DNA from: Corynebacterium doosanense CAU 212 = DSM 45436
GTDB lineage: Bacteria > Actinomycetota > Actinomycetes > Mycobacteriales > Mycobacteriaceae
Direction of reading: 5' to 3'
Assembly (NCBI RefSeq): GCF_000767055.1
Contig: NZ_CP006764.1
Span: 248,001 to 312,000, forward strand
DNA length: 64,000 nucleotides
Numbering within the stretch: the first letter of the stretch is position 1; every line of letters begins with the position of its first letter. Under the pieces are notes generated by a model that worked only from the letters and a program-made list of their open reading frames with translations, made no database searches and was not told the DNA's origin. Position numbers and translations under genes: made by a program. Positions 45,383 to 55,423 of this stretch are shown piece by piece.

Positions 45383-46903
45383 TTACCTTCCTCCCTGCAG
45401 GTCGGACATGTCGGGGATACCGATGGCGTCGTCGCCGAGGACGGCGGATGTGTAGGACGGGACGTCGAGTAGCGAGTCCGTCGCGGCGTAGACCGCACCG
45501 AGCAGCGGGCCGGCGAGCACGAACATGCCCAGCGACACGACCATGAGCGCGGCGGACGGGGCGAGCAACTGCCAGCGCACGTGCAGATCCGAGCGCATGG
45601 GCTTGCCCCAGAAGACCATTCGCCAGACCCGCAGCATGGACAGCAGCGCGCCGAAGGAGGCGATGATGATCGCCGTGATGACGACGATGGAGCGGGCGTC
45701 GCCGGAGCCGGCGGCGGCGACGATGAGCAGGACCTTGCCCCACAGTCCGGAGAACGGGGGGAAACCGACGACGGAGAAGGCGCCGGCGGCGAAGATGACG
45801 GCGGTCCAGACGTCGCGACGCGCCAGGCCCGAGAGGCGGCGGAGGAGGCCGGTGCCGTAGGTCTCCTCGATGGCACCGGAGTTGAGCACGAGCGAACCAA
45901 CGGTGATCATGTGGTGCATGGTGTAGAGCAGCGCAGCGGCGATCGCGGTGCGCGGGTCGTCCGCGGCGAAGGCGAGCATGATCAGGATGAACGGCATGCC
46001 CGTGACCATCTGGTAGGCCAGCACCTTGCGGATCGTGCCCTGCGCGAGTCCGGCGAAGGCCCCCACCATCATGGACACCACCATGAGGGCGATGATGAGC
46101 CAGCTCCACCGGTCCTCGAGGTCGAAGATGACCACGTAGATGCGCAGGAGCATGTATACCGCGACCTTGGTGTGCAGACCGGAGAACAGGCCCATCACCG
46201 CGGCGGAGGAGTGTGCGTAGGTCTGCGGCAGCCAGGTGTGCACGGGGAAGACACCGGCCTTGACGGCGATGGCGATGATGACCAGGCCCATGGCCACGGT
46301 CGCCGGGCCGTTGCCCGCCGCCACTCCCTGGAGCGCGGCGATGTTCACCGCTCCGGTGACGCCGTAGACGAAGCCGACGCCGACGACCAGCAGCGTCGAT
46401 GCGGCGAGGTTGACCAGCACGAAGATGCGGGCGCCGCGCAGTCGGTTGCGGCTACCGGTCATGGCCACCAGCCCGTAGGAGGGCAGGAGCATGACCTCGA
46501 TCATGACAAAGAAGTTGAACAGGTCAGCGGTCAGCAGCGCGCCGTTGACGCCGGTGATGAGGATTAGCGTCAGCGAGGGGTAGAACCGCGAGCGGGTCTC
46601 CCCGGCTGCGGAGGCGAACCAGTTGGCGGTGGCGGCGACGGTCATCGTGGTGACGATCATGATCGCCGAGAACTGGTCCGCGGCGTAGGAGATGCCCACG
46701 CCGGCGGGATAGAGGCCGATCGTGTGGGAGATCGTGCCGTGGGCGTTGGTGTAGGCGAACAGCCAGGCGCCACCGGCCGCGGCGGCCACCGGCACGGCGA
46801 TGTGCAGTGTGTCGCGCAGCCACTTCCACGGGCTGATTACGGCGACGGCCGCGAGGATCAGCGGGGTGGCGACAAAAAGCGGGAGTACGGCGTCGACGCT
46901 CAT
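45383..46903 (-). CDS. mnhD: Mrp cation/proton antiporter subunit D
   Basis: A 506-residue NuoN/NuoM-like protein with about 14 helices. MIEVMLLPSYGLVAMTGSRN contains the conserved Glu of the antiporter helix; AVKAGVFPVHTWLPQTYAHS has the essential Lys and the LPQ motif; KVLAYQMVTGMPFILIML follows. It overlaps mnhC by 4 bases. Conducts protons or cations with MnhA. Confidence 0.94.
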   Translation of the reverse strand: MSVDAVLPLFVATPLILAAVAVISPWKWLRDTLHIAVPVAAAAGGAWLFAYTNAHGTISHTIGLYPAGVGISYAADQFSAIMIVTTMTVAATANWFASAAGETRSRFYPSLTLILITGVNGALLTADLFNFFVMIEVMLLPSYGLVAMTGSRNRLRGARIFVLVNLAASTLLVVGVGFVYGVTGAVNIAALQGVAAGNGPATVAMGLVIIAIAVKAGVFPVHTWLPQTYAHSSAAVMGLFSGLHTKVAVYMLLRIYVVIFDLEDRWSWLIIALMVVSMMVGAFAGLAQGTIRKVLAYQMVTGMPFILIMLAFAADDPRTAIAAALLYTMHHMITVGSLVLNSGAIEETYGTGLLRRLSGLARRDVWTAVIFAAGAFSVVGFPPFSGLWGKVLLIVAAAGSGDARSIVVITAIIIASFGALLSMLRVWRMVFWGKPMRSDLHVRWQLLAPSAALMVVSLGMFVLAGPLLGAVYAATDSLLDVPSYTSAVLGDDAIGIPDMSDLQGGR

Positions 46904-47307
46904 GAGCGGCCCCTTCTCTGGATGATGGCGTCACGCCCGAGAGTCGAGACGGGGTGGCGGGTGCGGCGGGGAGACGTGTCGCCGAGTTTGTCGACGGTGT
47001 CGACGGTGTCGTCGTCACGCCCGAGCGCCGCAGTAGCCAACAGGATGGTCGTCGTGGCCATGGCGATGACGATCGCGGTGAGCACGAAGGCCTGCGGCAG
47101 CGGGTCGGCGGCCTGGGAGAGATCGCGCGTGCCGTAGAAGGCCTCGCCGCGCCAGGCGCCCACGCCGGTGGCGAGGATCATGAGGTTGGCGGCGTGCGAC
47201 ATCAGCGACATGCCGATGATGATGCGCACCATGCCGCGCTGCAGTATGAGGTACACCGCGCCCGCCACGAGCACGGAGATGGTCAGTGCCATGATCATGT
47301 CAGGCAT
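46900..47307 (-). CDS. mnhC: Mrp cation/proton antiporter subunit C
   Basis: A 135-residue NuoK-like protein with three helices: LVAGAVYLILQRGMVRIIIG, SLMSHAANLMILATGVGAWR and PLPQAFVLTAIVIAMATTTI. The C-terminal tail is hydrophilic and basic. ATG 47307 overlaps the mnhA end by 8 bases. Confidence 0.92.
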   Translation of the reverse strand: MPDMIMALTISVLVAGAVYLILQRGMVRIIIGMSLMSHAANLMILATGVGAWRGEAFYGTRDLSQAADPLPQAFVLTAIVIAMATTTILLATAALGRDDDTVDTVDKLGDTSPRRTRHPVSTLGRDAIIQRRGRS

Positions 47308-50236
47308 CCTCCTTGAGGTCGGCTGTGCTTCCGGGTTCGCCGGGGCTTCTCGACGGCGCGGTCACGGCCATCGGGGAATCGGCCGGGTTGATGGAGGAGG
47401 GATGGTCCTCGTCGGCCTCGTCTGCCGAGGCCGCGTCCGGGAGCCTCCGCGAGCTGTCGAAGCCCGGCCGGAGATACCCGCCCAGGGCGTTGATGGCCAT
47501 GGTGAGCATGCCCAGGACCGCGAGGTAGATGCCTCCGTCGAAGATGAGCGAGGTGGTCATGTGCTCGCCGAGGATCTCCCCGTGGATGGCGTAGAGGAAT
47601 CCGCCCTCGAGAAGACCTAGGAACCCGGAGCTGATGGCGACGATGATGCCGATGCCCGTGAGCCAGACCGGCACCTGCTCGCCCACGACGGGTTCGTCGC
47701 GGCCCTTGGACATGTAGGACAGGCCGAACGCGGTGGCCATCACCAGGGCGGCGACGAAGCCGCCACCGGGTGCGGTGTGGCCGCGGAAGAAGATGAGCAC
47801 GCTGAGCACGGCGAGCACCGGGACGACGAGTACGACAACCCTGCGCAGCGGCAGCGAGTTGAGCTCCGACTGGCCGAACGGTGCCGGGTGCGTTCCCCGG
47901 TTGAAGGGGTAACGCGGCATCGAGGACACCAGGGCGGCGAGCACGATCGCACCCATGCCCAGGACGGAGAGCTCGCCGAGAGTATCGAAACCACGGAACT
48001 CCACGATGATGAGGGCGACGATATTCTGTCCGCCCGCCTGGTCGTAGGCGTTGTCGAGGTACCACATGGCCAGCTCGGAGCGCTCGCGGCGCCCGAGCAG
48101 GGAGTGCACCCCGGCGAAGGCGACCACGCCGGCCAGCACCGCCATCACGGCGGCGAAGACTTTGCGGCCGGCGGGGACGGCGGGGAACTTCTCCGGCTGG
48201 TGGCGCAGCACGAGCATGAGCACGATGACGGTGAGCGATTCCACGAGGAACTGCGTCAGCGCCACGTCCGGGGCGCCGAGCAGCAGCATCTGCAGGCTCA
48301 TGCCCACGCCGACGGTGCCCAGGAGCACCGCGGCCGTGAGCCGGGAGCGGGAGACGACCATGCCGGCGACCGAGAGGGCGACGACGGCCAGGGGCAGCAG
48401 GTCCCACGGGTTGTCCAGGCCCGGCGTGCGGGGGGCAGGCGTGATGCCGTCGACACCCGTGGTTCCCAGCAGCGTGACCAGGCCGAGGCTGATGATGAGG
48501 ACGATCATCGGTAACAGGTGGCGCGAGGGGTTGAGCGTGTAGGCGATCGAGCCGGTGAGCTCGCCGAAGCGCGCCGACTGTTTCTCCAGCCCGGCGAGGG
48601 CGCCGTTGCCGTCGAAGGGCAGCAGCGCGCGGGACTCGAACGCCGACCAGATCCGCTTGCGGGCCAGAACGCCCAGCACGCCGAGCACGACGACGGCCAG
48701 GGAGATGAGCAGCGGGACAGTGACTCCGTGCCAGAGCGCGAGGTGCGTCTCGTGCACACCCTCTCCCACCGGGCCCGTCACTGCCTCGACGCCCGCGGTG
48801 ACGGGGGCGTCGAGAAGCGGGAGAGCGAAGGCGAGCGGGAGGGAGAGCAGCCCGGGCAGGGCCGCGGGGAGCCAGAGCCGGACCGGCGCCTCGTGAACGT
48901 GGTCGACCTTGCGGGGCCCGTCGACGAACGCGCCGAAGACGATCTTGGCGGAGTAGGTGAAGGTCAGCAGAGCGCCGATGCCCGCGGCAACCAGGAGAAC
49001 GACGGCGCCGGCGGCGCCGATCGGGGCGTCCTGGAACGCGGTGATCATGGACTCCTTGGACACAAAGCCGAACAGCGGCGGCACGGCCGCCATGGACAGG
49101 GCCGCGACGACGGTGGAGCCAAATGTCCACGGCATCTTGCGCCAGATGGGGCCCAGGCGGCGGATGTCGCGGGAGCCGGCCTCGTGGTCGACGACACCGA
49201 TGAGCATGAACAGGCTCGACTTGAACAGCGCGTGCGCCAGGGTGTGCACCAGGGCGGCGGCCAGGGCGAACTCGGTGCCCACGCCGATGGTGGCTACGAT
49301 CCAGCCGAGGTGGGAGACCGTTGAGTAGGCGGTGAGGTGTTTGAGGTCGGTCTTCTGGATGGCGAAAATCGCGCTCATGATGGCCGTGGACATGCCCACG
49401 ACAATGAGCAGCCAGTTCCATACGGCCACGTCGTGGAAGATCGTCGAGAAGCGCATCAGCAGGTAGATGCCGGCCTTGACCACCGCCGCCGCATGCAGGA
49501 ACGCCGACACGGGGGTGGCGGCCGCCATTGCCTCGGGGAGCCAGAAGTGGAAGGGGAACTGCGCGGCCTTGGTGAAGGCGGAGACGGCGATGAGCACCGC
49601 CACCAGCGCGGTCAGGCCGGGGCGCTGCGCCCACACGTCCGAGTGGAGGATGGTCTGCAGGTTGGTTGACCCCGTGGTCACGGCAGCGGTGGCCAGGCCC
49701 GCCAGCAGCGTCAGGCCGCCGAAGAAGGTGAGGATCAGCGTGCGCACCGACCCGACCTCTCCCGAGGAACCCGAGCGGGCGATGAGCATGAACGACGCCA
49801 GCGAGACAAGCTCCCAGGCGATGAACAGCACTACGACATCATTGGCGAGCACGAGCAGCAGCACGGACAGCGTGAAGGCGGTCATCAGCGTGTAGAAGCT
49901 GGTGCTGCCCCCGCGTTTGGGCAGATACGCCGCCGAGTAGATGAACACGATCGCGCCGATGACCAGGGCCAGTAGGGCGAAGAAGATGCCCAGGCCGTCG
50001 GCACGCAGGGAGATGAGCACGTCGCGGCCGGGGCCGAGGACGTCGTGGGCCCACACCGCGTCGTAGGCCAGCGGTGTCCCGCCCATCACCCCGTTCATTT
50101 CGCGGAGCAGCAGCCCGGCGGCGGCGAGGAGAAGGAGGGCGAGCGGCCAACCCGCGTTCCTCCCCAGGAGGCGGGTGGCGACGGGCGCTACGACCACGGC
50201 CAGGGTGGCAAGGAGAACTACAGGCAGCAGTGCCAT
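47300..50236 (-). CDS. mnhA: Mrp cation/proton antiporter subunit A with fused MnhB
   Basis: A 978-residue protein with a NuoL-like part (AWELVSLASFMLIARSG with conserved Glu; KAAQFPFHFWLPEAMAAATP with Lys and LPEAM; HLTAYSTVSHLGWIVATIG) and a C-terminal MnhB domain (IFFRGHTAPGGGFVAALVMA; TTSLIFDGGIYLAVLGMLTM). No separate mnhB is present, as in other actinobacteria where A and B are fused. ATG 50236 (MALLPVVLLATL) is chosen; a longer open frame upstream crosses the divergent gene and is not used. First gene of the operon. The acidic C-terminus is after the last helix. Role: pH and Na+ homeostasis. Confidence 0.93.
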   Translation of the reverse strand: MALLPVVLLATLAVVVAPVATRLLGRNAGWPLALLLLAAAGLLLREMNGVMGGTPLAYDAVWAHDVLGPGRDVLISLRADGLGIFFALLALVIGAIVFIYSAAYLPKRGGSTSFYTLMTAFTLSVLLLVLANDVVVLFIAWELVSLASFMLIARSGSSGEVGSVRTLILTFFGGLTLLAGLATAAVTTGSTNLQTILHSDVWAQRPGLTALVAVLIAVSAFTKAAQFPFHFWLPEAMAAATPVSAFLHAAAVVKAGIYLLMRFSTIFHDVAVWNWLLIVVGMSTAIMSAIFAIQKTDLKHLTAYSTVSHLGWIVATIGVGTEFALAAALVHTLAHALFKSSLFMLIGVVDHEAGSRDIRRLGPIWRKMPWTFGSTVVAALSMAAVPPLFGFVSKESMITAFQDAPIGAAGAVVLLVAAGIGALLTFTYSAKIVFGAFVDGPRKVDHVHEAPVRLWLPAALPGLLSLPLAFALPLLDAPVTAGVEAVTGPVGEGVHETHLALWHGVTVPLLISLAVVVLGVLGVLARKRIWSAFESRALLPFDGNGALAGLEKQSARFGELTGSIAYTLNPSRHLLPMIVLIISLGLVTLLGTTGVDGITPAPRTPGLDNPWDLLPLAVVALSVAGMVVSRSRLTAAVLLGTVGVGMSLQMLLLGAPDVALTQFLVESLTVIVLMLVLRHQPEKFPAVPAGRKVFAAVMAVLAGVVAFAGVHSLLGRRERSELAMWYLDNAYDQAGGQNIVALIIVEFRGFDTLGELSVLGMGAIVLAALVSSMPRYPFNRGTHPAPFGQSELNSLPLRRVVVLVVPVLAVLSVLIFFRGHTAPGGGFVAALVMATAFGLSYMSKGRDEPVVGEQVPVWLTGIGIIVAISSGFLGLLEGGFLYAIHGEILGEHMTTSLIFDGGIYLAVLGMLTMAINALGGYLRPGFDSSRRLPDAASADEADEDHPSSINPADSPMAVTAPSRSPGEPGSTADLKEDA

Positions 50237-50341
50237 CAGCACCTCAAATCTGTGAAAGTATCGGCGATCTAAATTACCAGTAAACGTTACACACCGGATC
50301 ACCCGGAGCGCCTCCTGGGGTTTGAACTGGGAATCATTAGC

Positions 50342-51778
50342 GTGTCCTGCATGAATCGTGTTCCCGCCCTGCTCGCCGGGCTGATTGTTCTCGTCGCTGT
50401 CGCCGCCGCCGTGCTCGGGGCGACGCTTAAGCTCGAACCCGCGGACGCGTGGACCGGTGTGGACGAGCAGGTGACCGGCGCGCCTGCCGCGCAGGCACCC
50501 GGCGGTCTCGGCGCGGAGGACCTGGTGGCGGCTCGTCGCGCGGCGGGGCAGGCCGCCAGCCAGTCGGGCCTGCTCACCACCGGCACCTCGGACCTGGTCG
50601 CCGGGACGCAGGAGCTTGACGATGGCGCCGGCCAGCTCACCACCGGCATCGACTCGGCGGCGACGGGGGCACAGTCGCTCTCTGGCGGAATGACGCAGCT
50701 GCAGGCAGGAGTGGGCCAGCTGGGTCAGGGTGCGACCCGGGTCGCCGACGGTGTCCAAACCGCCACCGAGCCGCTGCTCGGCCTGGGCGCGGTACGTGGC
50801 CAGATCGTCGAGCCGATGAACCGGACGATCCTTGCGCTCGAGGGCAACACCGACCCCGAGGTCGTCCGGGCGCGGGCAGAGCTCATCTCCGTGCGGGACC
50901 AGGCACAGAACATCCCCCTGGACGAGGGCTCGCTGGCCAAGGTCACGGAGCTTCGCGACGGCGCCCGGGAACTGTCCAACCAGCTCGCCGTGCCCGGCTA
51001 CGCCTTCCACGACGGGGTATTCACCGCGACCCAGGCGGCCCGGGATCTTTCCGACGGCCTGGCGGAACTCAACGCCGGCGCGGGCACGGCCGACGAGGCG
51101 ATCGGCTCGCTCCACGAGGGTGCGGAGAAGATCGACAAACTCGCGGTGGACACCGACGCCAAGATCGACGAGATCAACCGGGCCATGCCCGCCCCGGCCT
51201 GGGCGGCGACCCCCGCGGACGGGCAGCAGGAGGCGCGCAGCGTGCTGCCCCCGCAGACCGCGCTGCTCATCGCCGCGCTGGCCATGCTCGCCGGGCTGGC
51301 CGTCGGCGTGGGCGCCTGGCTGCTGCCGAGCCGCCGCTGGCTCATTCTCGGCGCAGGAACCCTGGGATCCGTGCTCGCCGGGACCGTGGCGCTGCTGGTC
51401 CTCGGCGCCGGTCTCGGCGCGGGCGCGGTGGCGGGCTCCGCCGGGCTGCTTGTCCTGGCCACCCTGGCCTCCGCCGCGGCGGCCTACGTCCTGACCTCGC
51501 TCGCCGGTCCGTTGTGGGGATCGGTCATCGCCGCGGTCTTCGGGATCGCGCAGCTCGGGCTGGTGGGCTGGGTATGGCGCGTCGCCGCCACCTCCGAGGT
51601 CTCCATGTGGCTACGAGTCCTCGCGGACCTGTCCCCGCTGCACTGGGCCACGACCTCGCTGACCGCGCTGGGCAACGCTGGGTCCGTGGCCTCGCTGTGG
51701 ACCGGGGTGGCGCTGCTGGCCGTGGTGTCCGTCATCGGGGTGGTTGCTCTGGGGAGGGGTCGACGGGGCGTCGAGTAG
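50342..51778 (+). CDS. YhgE/Pip-like membrane protein with coiled-coil ectodomain
   Basis: A 478-residue protein with an N-terminal helix (ALLAGLIVLVAVAAAVLGAT), a long extracytoplasmic region with repeats such as GAGQLTTGIDSAATGAQSLS and LQAGVGQLGQGATRVADGVQ (the X-x-x-G-L type of YhgE proteins), then about six helices at the C-terminus starting LLIAALAMLAGLAVGVGAW. GTG 50342 has GGGAA about 10 bases upstream; ATG 50351 is an alternative. It is divergent from mnhA. Homologues are associated with phage infection (Pip) or secretion, but here the function is unknown. Confidence 0.8.
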   Translation: MSCMNRVPALLAGLIVLVAVAAAVLGATLKLEPADAWTGVDEQVTGAPAAQAPGGLGAEDLVAARRAAGQAASQSGLLTTGTSDLVAGTQELDDGAGQLTTGIDSAATGAQSLSGGMTQLQAGVGQLGQGATRVADGVQTATEPLLGLGAVRGQIVEPMNRTILALEGNTDPEVVRARAELISVRDQAQNIPLDEGSLAKVTELRDGARELSNQLAVPGYAFHDGVFTATQAARDLSDGLAELNAGAGTADEAIGSLHEGAEKIDKLAVDTDAKIDEINRAMPAPAWAATPADGQQEARSVLPPQTALLIAALAMLAGLAVGVGAWLLPSRRWLILGAGTLGSVLAGTVALLVLGAGLGAGAVAGSAGLLVLATLASAAAAYVLTSLAGPLWGSVIAAVFGIAQLGLVGWVWRVAATSEVSMWLRVLADLSPLHWATTSLTALGNAGSVASLWTGVALLAVVSVIGVVALGRGRRGVE

Positions 51779-51794
51779 CGTCATTTTCCATGAG

Positions 51795-51828
51795 AAAACC
51801 CCCGGACCAGTGTGGCCCGGGGGTTTTT
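51795..51828 (+). terminator. Terminator after the YhgE-like gene
   Basis: AAAACCCCCGGACCA pairs with TGGCCCGGGGGTTTTT. It lies next to the 3' end of tRNA-Pro and may serve both strands. Confidence 0.9.
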
Positions 51829-51833
51829 CTCTG

Positions 51834-51910
51834 TGGTCGGGATAACAGGATTCGAACCTGCGACCTCCTCGTCCCGAACGAGGCACGCTACCAAGCTGCG
51901 CCATATCCCG
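51834..51910 (-). tRNA. tRNA-Pro (anticodon CGG)
   Basis: On the minus strand CGGGATA pairs with TATCCCG; the anticodon loop TTCGGGA gives CGG (reads CCG). The D arm GGCGCAGCTTGGTAGCG is typical of tRNA-Pro; the T arm CAGGTTCGAATCCTG and CCA are encoded. Confidence 0.95.
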
Positions 51911-51969
51911 GCGAGTACCCTGCGGTACTCGGAATACTATAGGCCAGAGTCGAGTGCCCGGCCAAATCG

Positions 51970-52887
51970 CTAGCGGGGGCGCTCCGCCACGCTGATCAGC
52001 GTCGCCGAGGGGCGGCAGAAGAAGCGGAACGGCACAAACTTCGAGGTCCCCAGGCCGTTGGTGACGTGCATGGCCATGCCGGCGAAGTCATGCAGCCCCT
52101 GGACCCGCTCGCGGTCGATGCCGCAGTTGGTGACGATCGCTCTCGACCCCGGCAGACAGAACTGCCCGCCGTGGGTATGACCCGACAGGGAGAGCTGGTA
52201 GCCGTCCGCGGCGAACTTCTCCAGGACCCGCGGCTCCGGCGCGTGGAGCAACGCCAGGGAAAGGTCCGCGTCCTCGTTGGGCGGGCCGGCGATCTCCGCG
52301 TAGCGGTCGAGGTCGTGGTGCGGGTCGTCCACCCCTGCCGCCGCGAGACGCAGCTGCCCCACCTTGAACTCCAGGCGGGCGTGCGTCGCGTCCTGCCAGC
52401 CGCGCTCGATGAAGGCCGCACGCATGTCGCGCCAGGGAAGGTCCACGTAGGACGGGGTGCGACGCTTGCCGACGAGGTAGTTCAGCGGATTCGGAAGCTG
52501 CGGCGCCCAGTAGTCGTTGGTGCCGAAGACAAACATTCCGGGGCGATCCAGCAGTGGTTCGAGGGCGGCGATGGTGTCCGGCACCGCGGCGGCGTCGGAC
52601 AGGTTGTCGCCGGTGTTGACCACCAGATCCGGGGTCAGCGCATCCAGCGCGGACACCCAGGCGATCTTGGTCTTCTGACCCGGGATCATGTGGAGGTCGG
52701 AGATGTGCAGGATCCGGAAAGCCTCGGCGCCCTGCAGGGTTCCGGGTTCGAGGATCGGAAGCGTGACCTTCTTTAGCTCGAATCGCCGAAGCTCCGTGTT
52801 GCCCCAGGCGAGAAACGCGCCGGCAGCGGCCGCGGCGAGGGCGCTGCCGGTCAGGAGCGGACGGAGGACGACGCGCGAGATGTTCAC
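51970..52887 (-). CDS. Metallophosphoesterase, membrane-anchored
   Basis: A 305-residue phosphoesterase with an N-terminal hydrophobic segment (LTGSALAAAAAGAFLAWG) and the two-metal motifs: LHISDLHMIPG (DxH), VVNTGDNLSD (GDN), FGTNDYWAP (in place of GNHD/E), ALLHAPEP, and LSGHTHGGQFCLPG. The Asp in GTND is common in actinobacterial members. It lies directly downstream (24 bases) of ponA on the same strand, so probably in the same operon. Substrate unknown; calcineurin-like family. Confidence 0.88.
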   Translation of the reverse strand: MNISRVVLRPLLTGSALAAAAAGAFLAWGNTELRRFELKKVTLPILEPGTLQGAEAFRILHISDLHMIPGQKTKIAWVSALDALTPDLVVNTGDNLSDAAAVPDTIAALEPLLDRPGMFVFGTNDYWAPQLPNPLNYLVGKRRTPSYVDLPWRDMRAAFIERGWQDATHARLEFKVGQLRLAAAGVDDPHHDLDRYAEIAGPPNEDADLSLALLHAPEPRVLEKFAADGYQLSLSGHTHGGQFCLPGSRAIVTNCGIDRERVQGLHDFAGMAMHVTNGLGTSKFVPFRFFCRPSATLISVAERPR

Positions 52888-52911
52888 CCGCGCGATCCTA
52901 CCCGCGGGGGA

Positions 52912-55341
52912 TCAGAAGCCGAACTGGTTGGCGAGGTCCTGGAAGGCCGAGTCGAGGTCCTCCGCCAGCTGATCCAGGTTGGCCGGGGGCGGCGGCACCG
53001 GGGCGGGTGCCGGAGCCGGCGCGCCGGGTGCGGCCGGTGCAACCGGAGCGGCGGACGCGGACGGAGCGGGAGCGGGGACGAAGCCGACGCCGTCGGACAG
53101 CAGCAGCTCGACGTCGCGGCCGCCGCCGACCTGGCTCACGCCCACCAGCGTCCCCGCCGGCAGTCCGCTGCCGGGCACGGTCAGGGTGCCCACCACCGTG
53201 TAGCCCCGGGCCTGGAGTCGCTGCCGGGCCACCGACTCGCTCGTGCCCCGCAGGTCTCCGAAGAGTGCGTTCGACGTGCCCTGACCGTAGTTTCCGGTAC
53301 CCCCGGTGGGCAGACCTCCCTGCGCCGCGAACGGGGATCCCTGGGCGGCGAGGAAGTAGGAGCGGGCGGGTTCGAGGCCACCGAAGAGGTTGCCGCCCTG
53401 GCACTGACGGACCGGGCCGGTGCACAACGGGGTGGTGGTGGTGCCGTCGTTGAAGATGTAGGGCGCGGCCGCGAACGCGTTGTTGAAGCCCAGGAACGCC
53501 GAGGACTGGTTGGATTCGGTGGTACCCGTCTTGGTGGAGGCGACCCCGCCGAAACCGGTGGCCGCGGCCGCGTCGCGGGCGGTGCCGAACTCCACGTCGG
53601 CGGTGAGCGCGTCCGCCAGCGCGTTGGCCAGCTCCGGCTCAACGACCTGCTCGCAGGCCGGGCGCTCCAGAGCGATCTCCGCGCCGTCGCGGTTGGTCAC
53701 CGACACCACCGGGTTGGGCTCGCACCACATGCCCGAGGAGCCGAGGGTGGCACCCACGTTGGACAGCTCGAGCGGGTTCACCGCCGTGGGGCCCAGCGTG
53801 TAGGAACCGAGGTTGGCCTCCTTGAAGTAGTCCGCGACCGAGTAGTCCTCGTCGTAGGACTGCGGCTCGGCGTAGGAGCGTAGCCCCAGCTTCACGGACA
53901 TGTCGACGACCGCGTCCACCCCGACCCGCTCGATGAGCATGACAAACGTGGTGTTGGGGGAGTAGGCTAGGGCCTGCTCGAGCGACATCTGGGGCTGGTA
54001 CTTGCCGGCGTTCTCCACACAGTAGGTGTTGGCCGGGCAGTTCGCCGCGCCACCGGCACCGAGACCTTGGGCCTCGTAGCGGGTGGGCACGGCCATGACC
54101 TCGTCTAGTCCGGCACCCTGCTCGAGAGCCGCTGCCGCGGTGAAAATCTTGAACACCGAACCGGCACCGTTGCCGACCATCGACGTGGGCTGGGGGAGGT
54201 AGGTCTCCCCCTGTTCCAGGTCGAGGCCGTAGTTGCGTGACGACGTCATGGCGAGGATGTTGTGGGACTCCTGGCCGGGCTCGACGACGTTGAGCACCTC
54301 GGCGACCCCCGGCTGCTGGGGATCGACCATGGCGGTCACGGCGTTGTGCGCCGCGTCCTGCGACTGCGGGTCGAGGGTGGTGTTGATGGTGAGGGAACCG
54401 TTGATGAGCTGGTCCTCGGGGACGCCCTTGGCCTCGAGGTAGTTGATCACGTAGTCACAGAAGAAACCCCGGTCGTCGGCGGCGATGCACCCGTTGCTCA
54501 GGGTGGCCGGCTCCTCCAGCACGCCCAGCGGTTCGGCGGCCAGGGCATCGGCGGTGGGTTGATCCAGGGCGCCGAAGTCGGCCATGGACTGCAGCACCGT
54601 GTTGCGGCGCTCCACCACCCCCTCGTAGTTGGTGTAGGGGTTCAGGTACTCCGAGGACTGCACCATGCCCGCGAGCATGGCGGACTGAGCCACATTGAGC
54701 TGCGCGGCGGGGATGCCGAAGTAGGTCTGGGCCGCGGCCTCGATGCCGTAGGCGTGATTGCCGAACGGGACGACGTTGAGGTAGCGCGAGAGGATCTCCT
54801 CTTTCGAGAGATCGTCGTCGAGCTGGGTGGCCATCCGCATCTCGCGGAGCTTGCGGGGGACCGACTGTTCCGTCGCCGCGGCCTGCTCCTCCGGCGACGT
54901 GGCGGCCACGTGCAGGAGGTAGTTCTTCACATACTGCTGATTGATCGTCGAGGCTCCCTGCTCCACCCCGCCGGCGACGAGGTTGGTCACCAGCGCGCGC
55001 GCCGTGCCCTGGATGTCCACGCCCTCATGCTCGTAGAAACGACGGTCCTCGATGGAGACGATCGCGTCCTTCATCGGCTGCGAGATCTGCTCCGGGGCGA
55101 CCGGGTAACGGCGCTGCGAGTACAGAAACGCCATCGGCTGCCCGGTGGCGTCATTGACCGTGGTCACACCCGGCATGCGCTCGGTGGCCATGTCCTCGAG
55201 GTTCGTCTGCATGGTCGCGTTCGTCCTCGTGGCGGCAACCCCCGCGAATCCGGCGACCGGGGCCATGGCCAGGGCGATGAGCAGGCCGGCAGCCACGGTG
55301 GCGGCGAGCGCTTTCAGGAGGGGTTGTCGATCATTCACCAC
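52912..55341 (-). CDS. ponA: Bifunctional penicillin-binding protein with PASTA domain
   Basis: An 809-residue class A PBP. After the anchor helix (LLIALAMAPVAGFAGVA) comes the glycosyltransferase (IVSIEDRRFYEHEGVDIQGT with catalytic Glu; GASTINQQYVKNYLLH), then the transpeptidase with GSVFKIFTAAAAL (SxxK), YSPNTTF (SxN) and TKTGTTESNQ (KTG). A C-terminal PASTA domain (GTSESVARQRLQARGYTVVG) and a Pro/Ala-rich tail follow. GTG 55341 or GTG 55338 are the likely starts; TAAGGT just upstream indicates a leaderless promoter. Divergent from whcA, as in C. glutamicum. Confidence 0.93.
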   Translation of the reverse strand: MVNDRQPLLKALAATVAAGLLIALAMAPVAGFAGVAATRTNATMQTNLEDMATERMPGVTTVNDATGQPMAFLYSQRRYPVAPEQISQPMKDAIVSIEDRRFYEHEGVDIQGTARALVTNLVAGGVEQGASTINQQYVKNYLLHVAATSPEEQAAATEQSVPRKLREMRMATQLDDDLSKEEILSRYLNVVPFGNHAYGIEAAAQTYFGIPAAQLNVAQSAMLAGMVQSSEYLNPYTNYEGVVERRNTVLQSMADFGALDQPTADALAAEPLGVLEEPATLSNGCIAADDRGFFCDYVINYLEAKGVPEDQLINGSLTINTTLDPQSQDAAHNAVTAMVDPQQPGVAEVLNVVEPGQESHNILAMTSSRNYGLDLEQGETYLPQPTSMVGNGAGSVFKIFTAAAALEQGAGLDEVMAVPTRYEAQGLGAGGAANCPANTYCVENAGKYQPQMSLEQALAYSPNTTFVMLIERVGVDAVVDMSVKLGLRSYAEPQSYDEDYSVADYFKEANLGSYTLGPTAVNPLELSNVGATLGSSGMWCEPNPVVSVTNRDGAEIALERPACEQVVEPELANALADALTADVEFGTARDAAAATGFGGVASTKTGTTESNQSSAFLGFNNAFAAAPYIFNDGTTTTPLCTGPVRQCQGGNLFGGLEPARSYFLAAQGSPFAAQGGLPTGGTGNYGQGTSNALFGDLRGTSESVARQRLQARGYTVVGTLTVPGSGLPAGTLVGVSQVGGGRDVELLLSDGVGFVPAPAPSASAAPVAPAAPGAPAPAPAPVPPPPANLDQLAEDLDSAFQDLANQFGF

Positions 55342-55423
55342 CGTTACCTTACGTCCTGCGGTGAACGTACGGAACCACACATTGCCCCCATAACGTGTGA
55401 CCCGTTCGCGAGGCTGAGGATTA

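Noticed and set aside
47295..49634. 779-codon minus-strand frame overlapping mnhA
   Set aside because: It is the out-of-frame shadow of mnhA in G+C-rich DNA, Arg/His/Pro-rich and without any family motif.
47300..51115. Open minus-strand frame extending mnhA upstream by about 290 codons
   Set aside because: The extension runs antisense through the YhgE-like gene, is Arg/Gly-rich shadow sequence, and a good MnhA start is at 50236.
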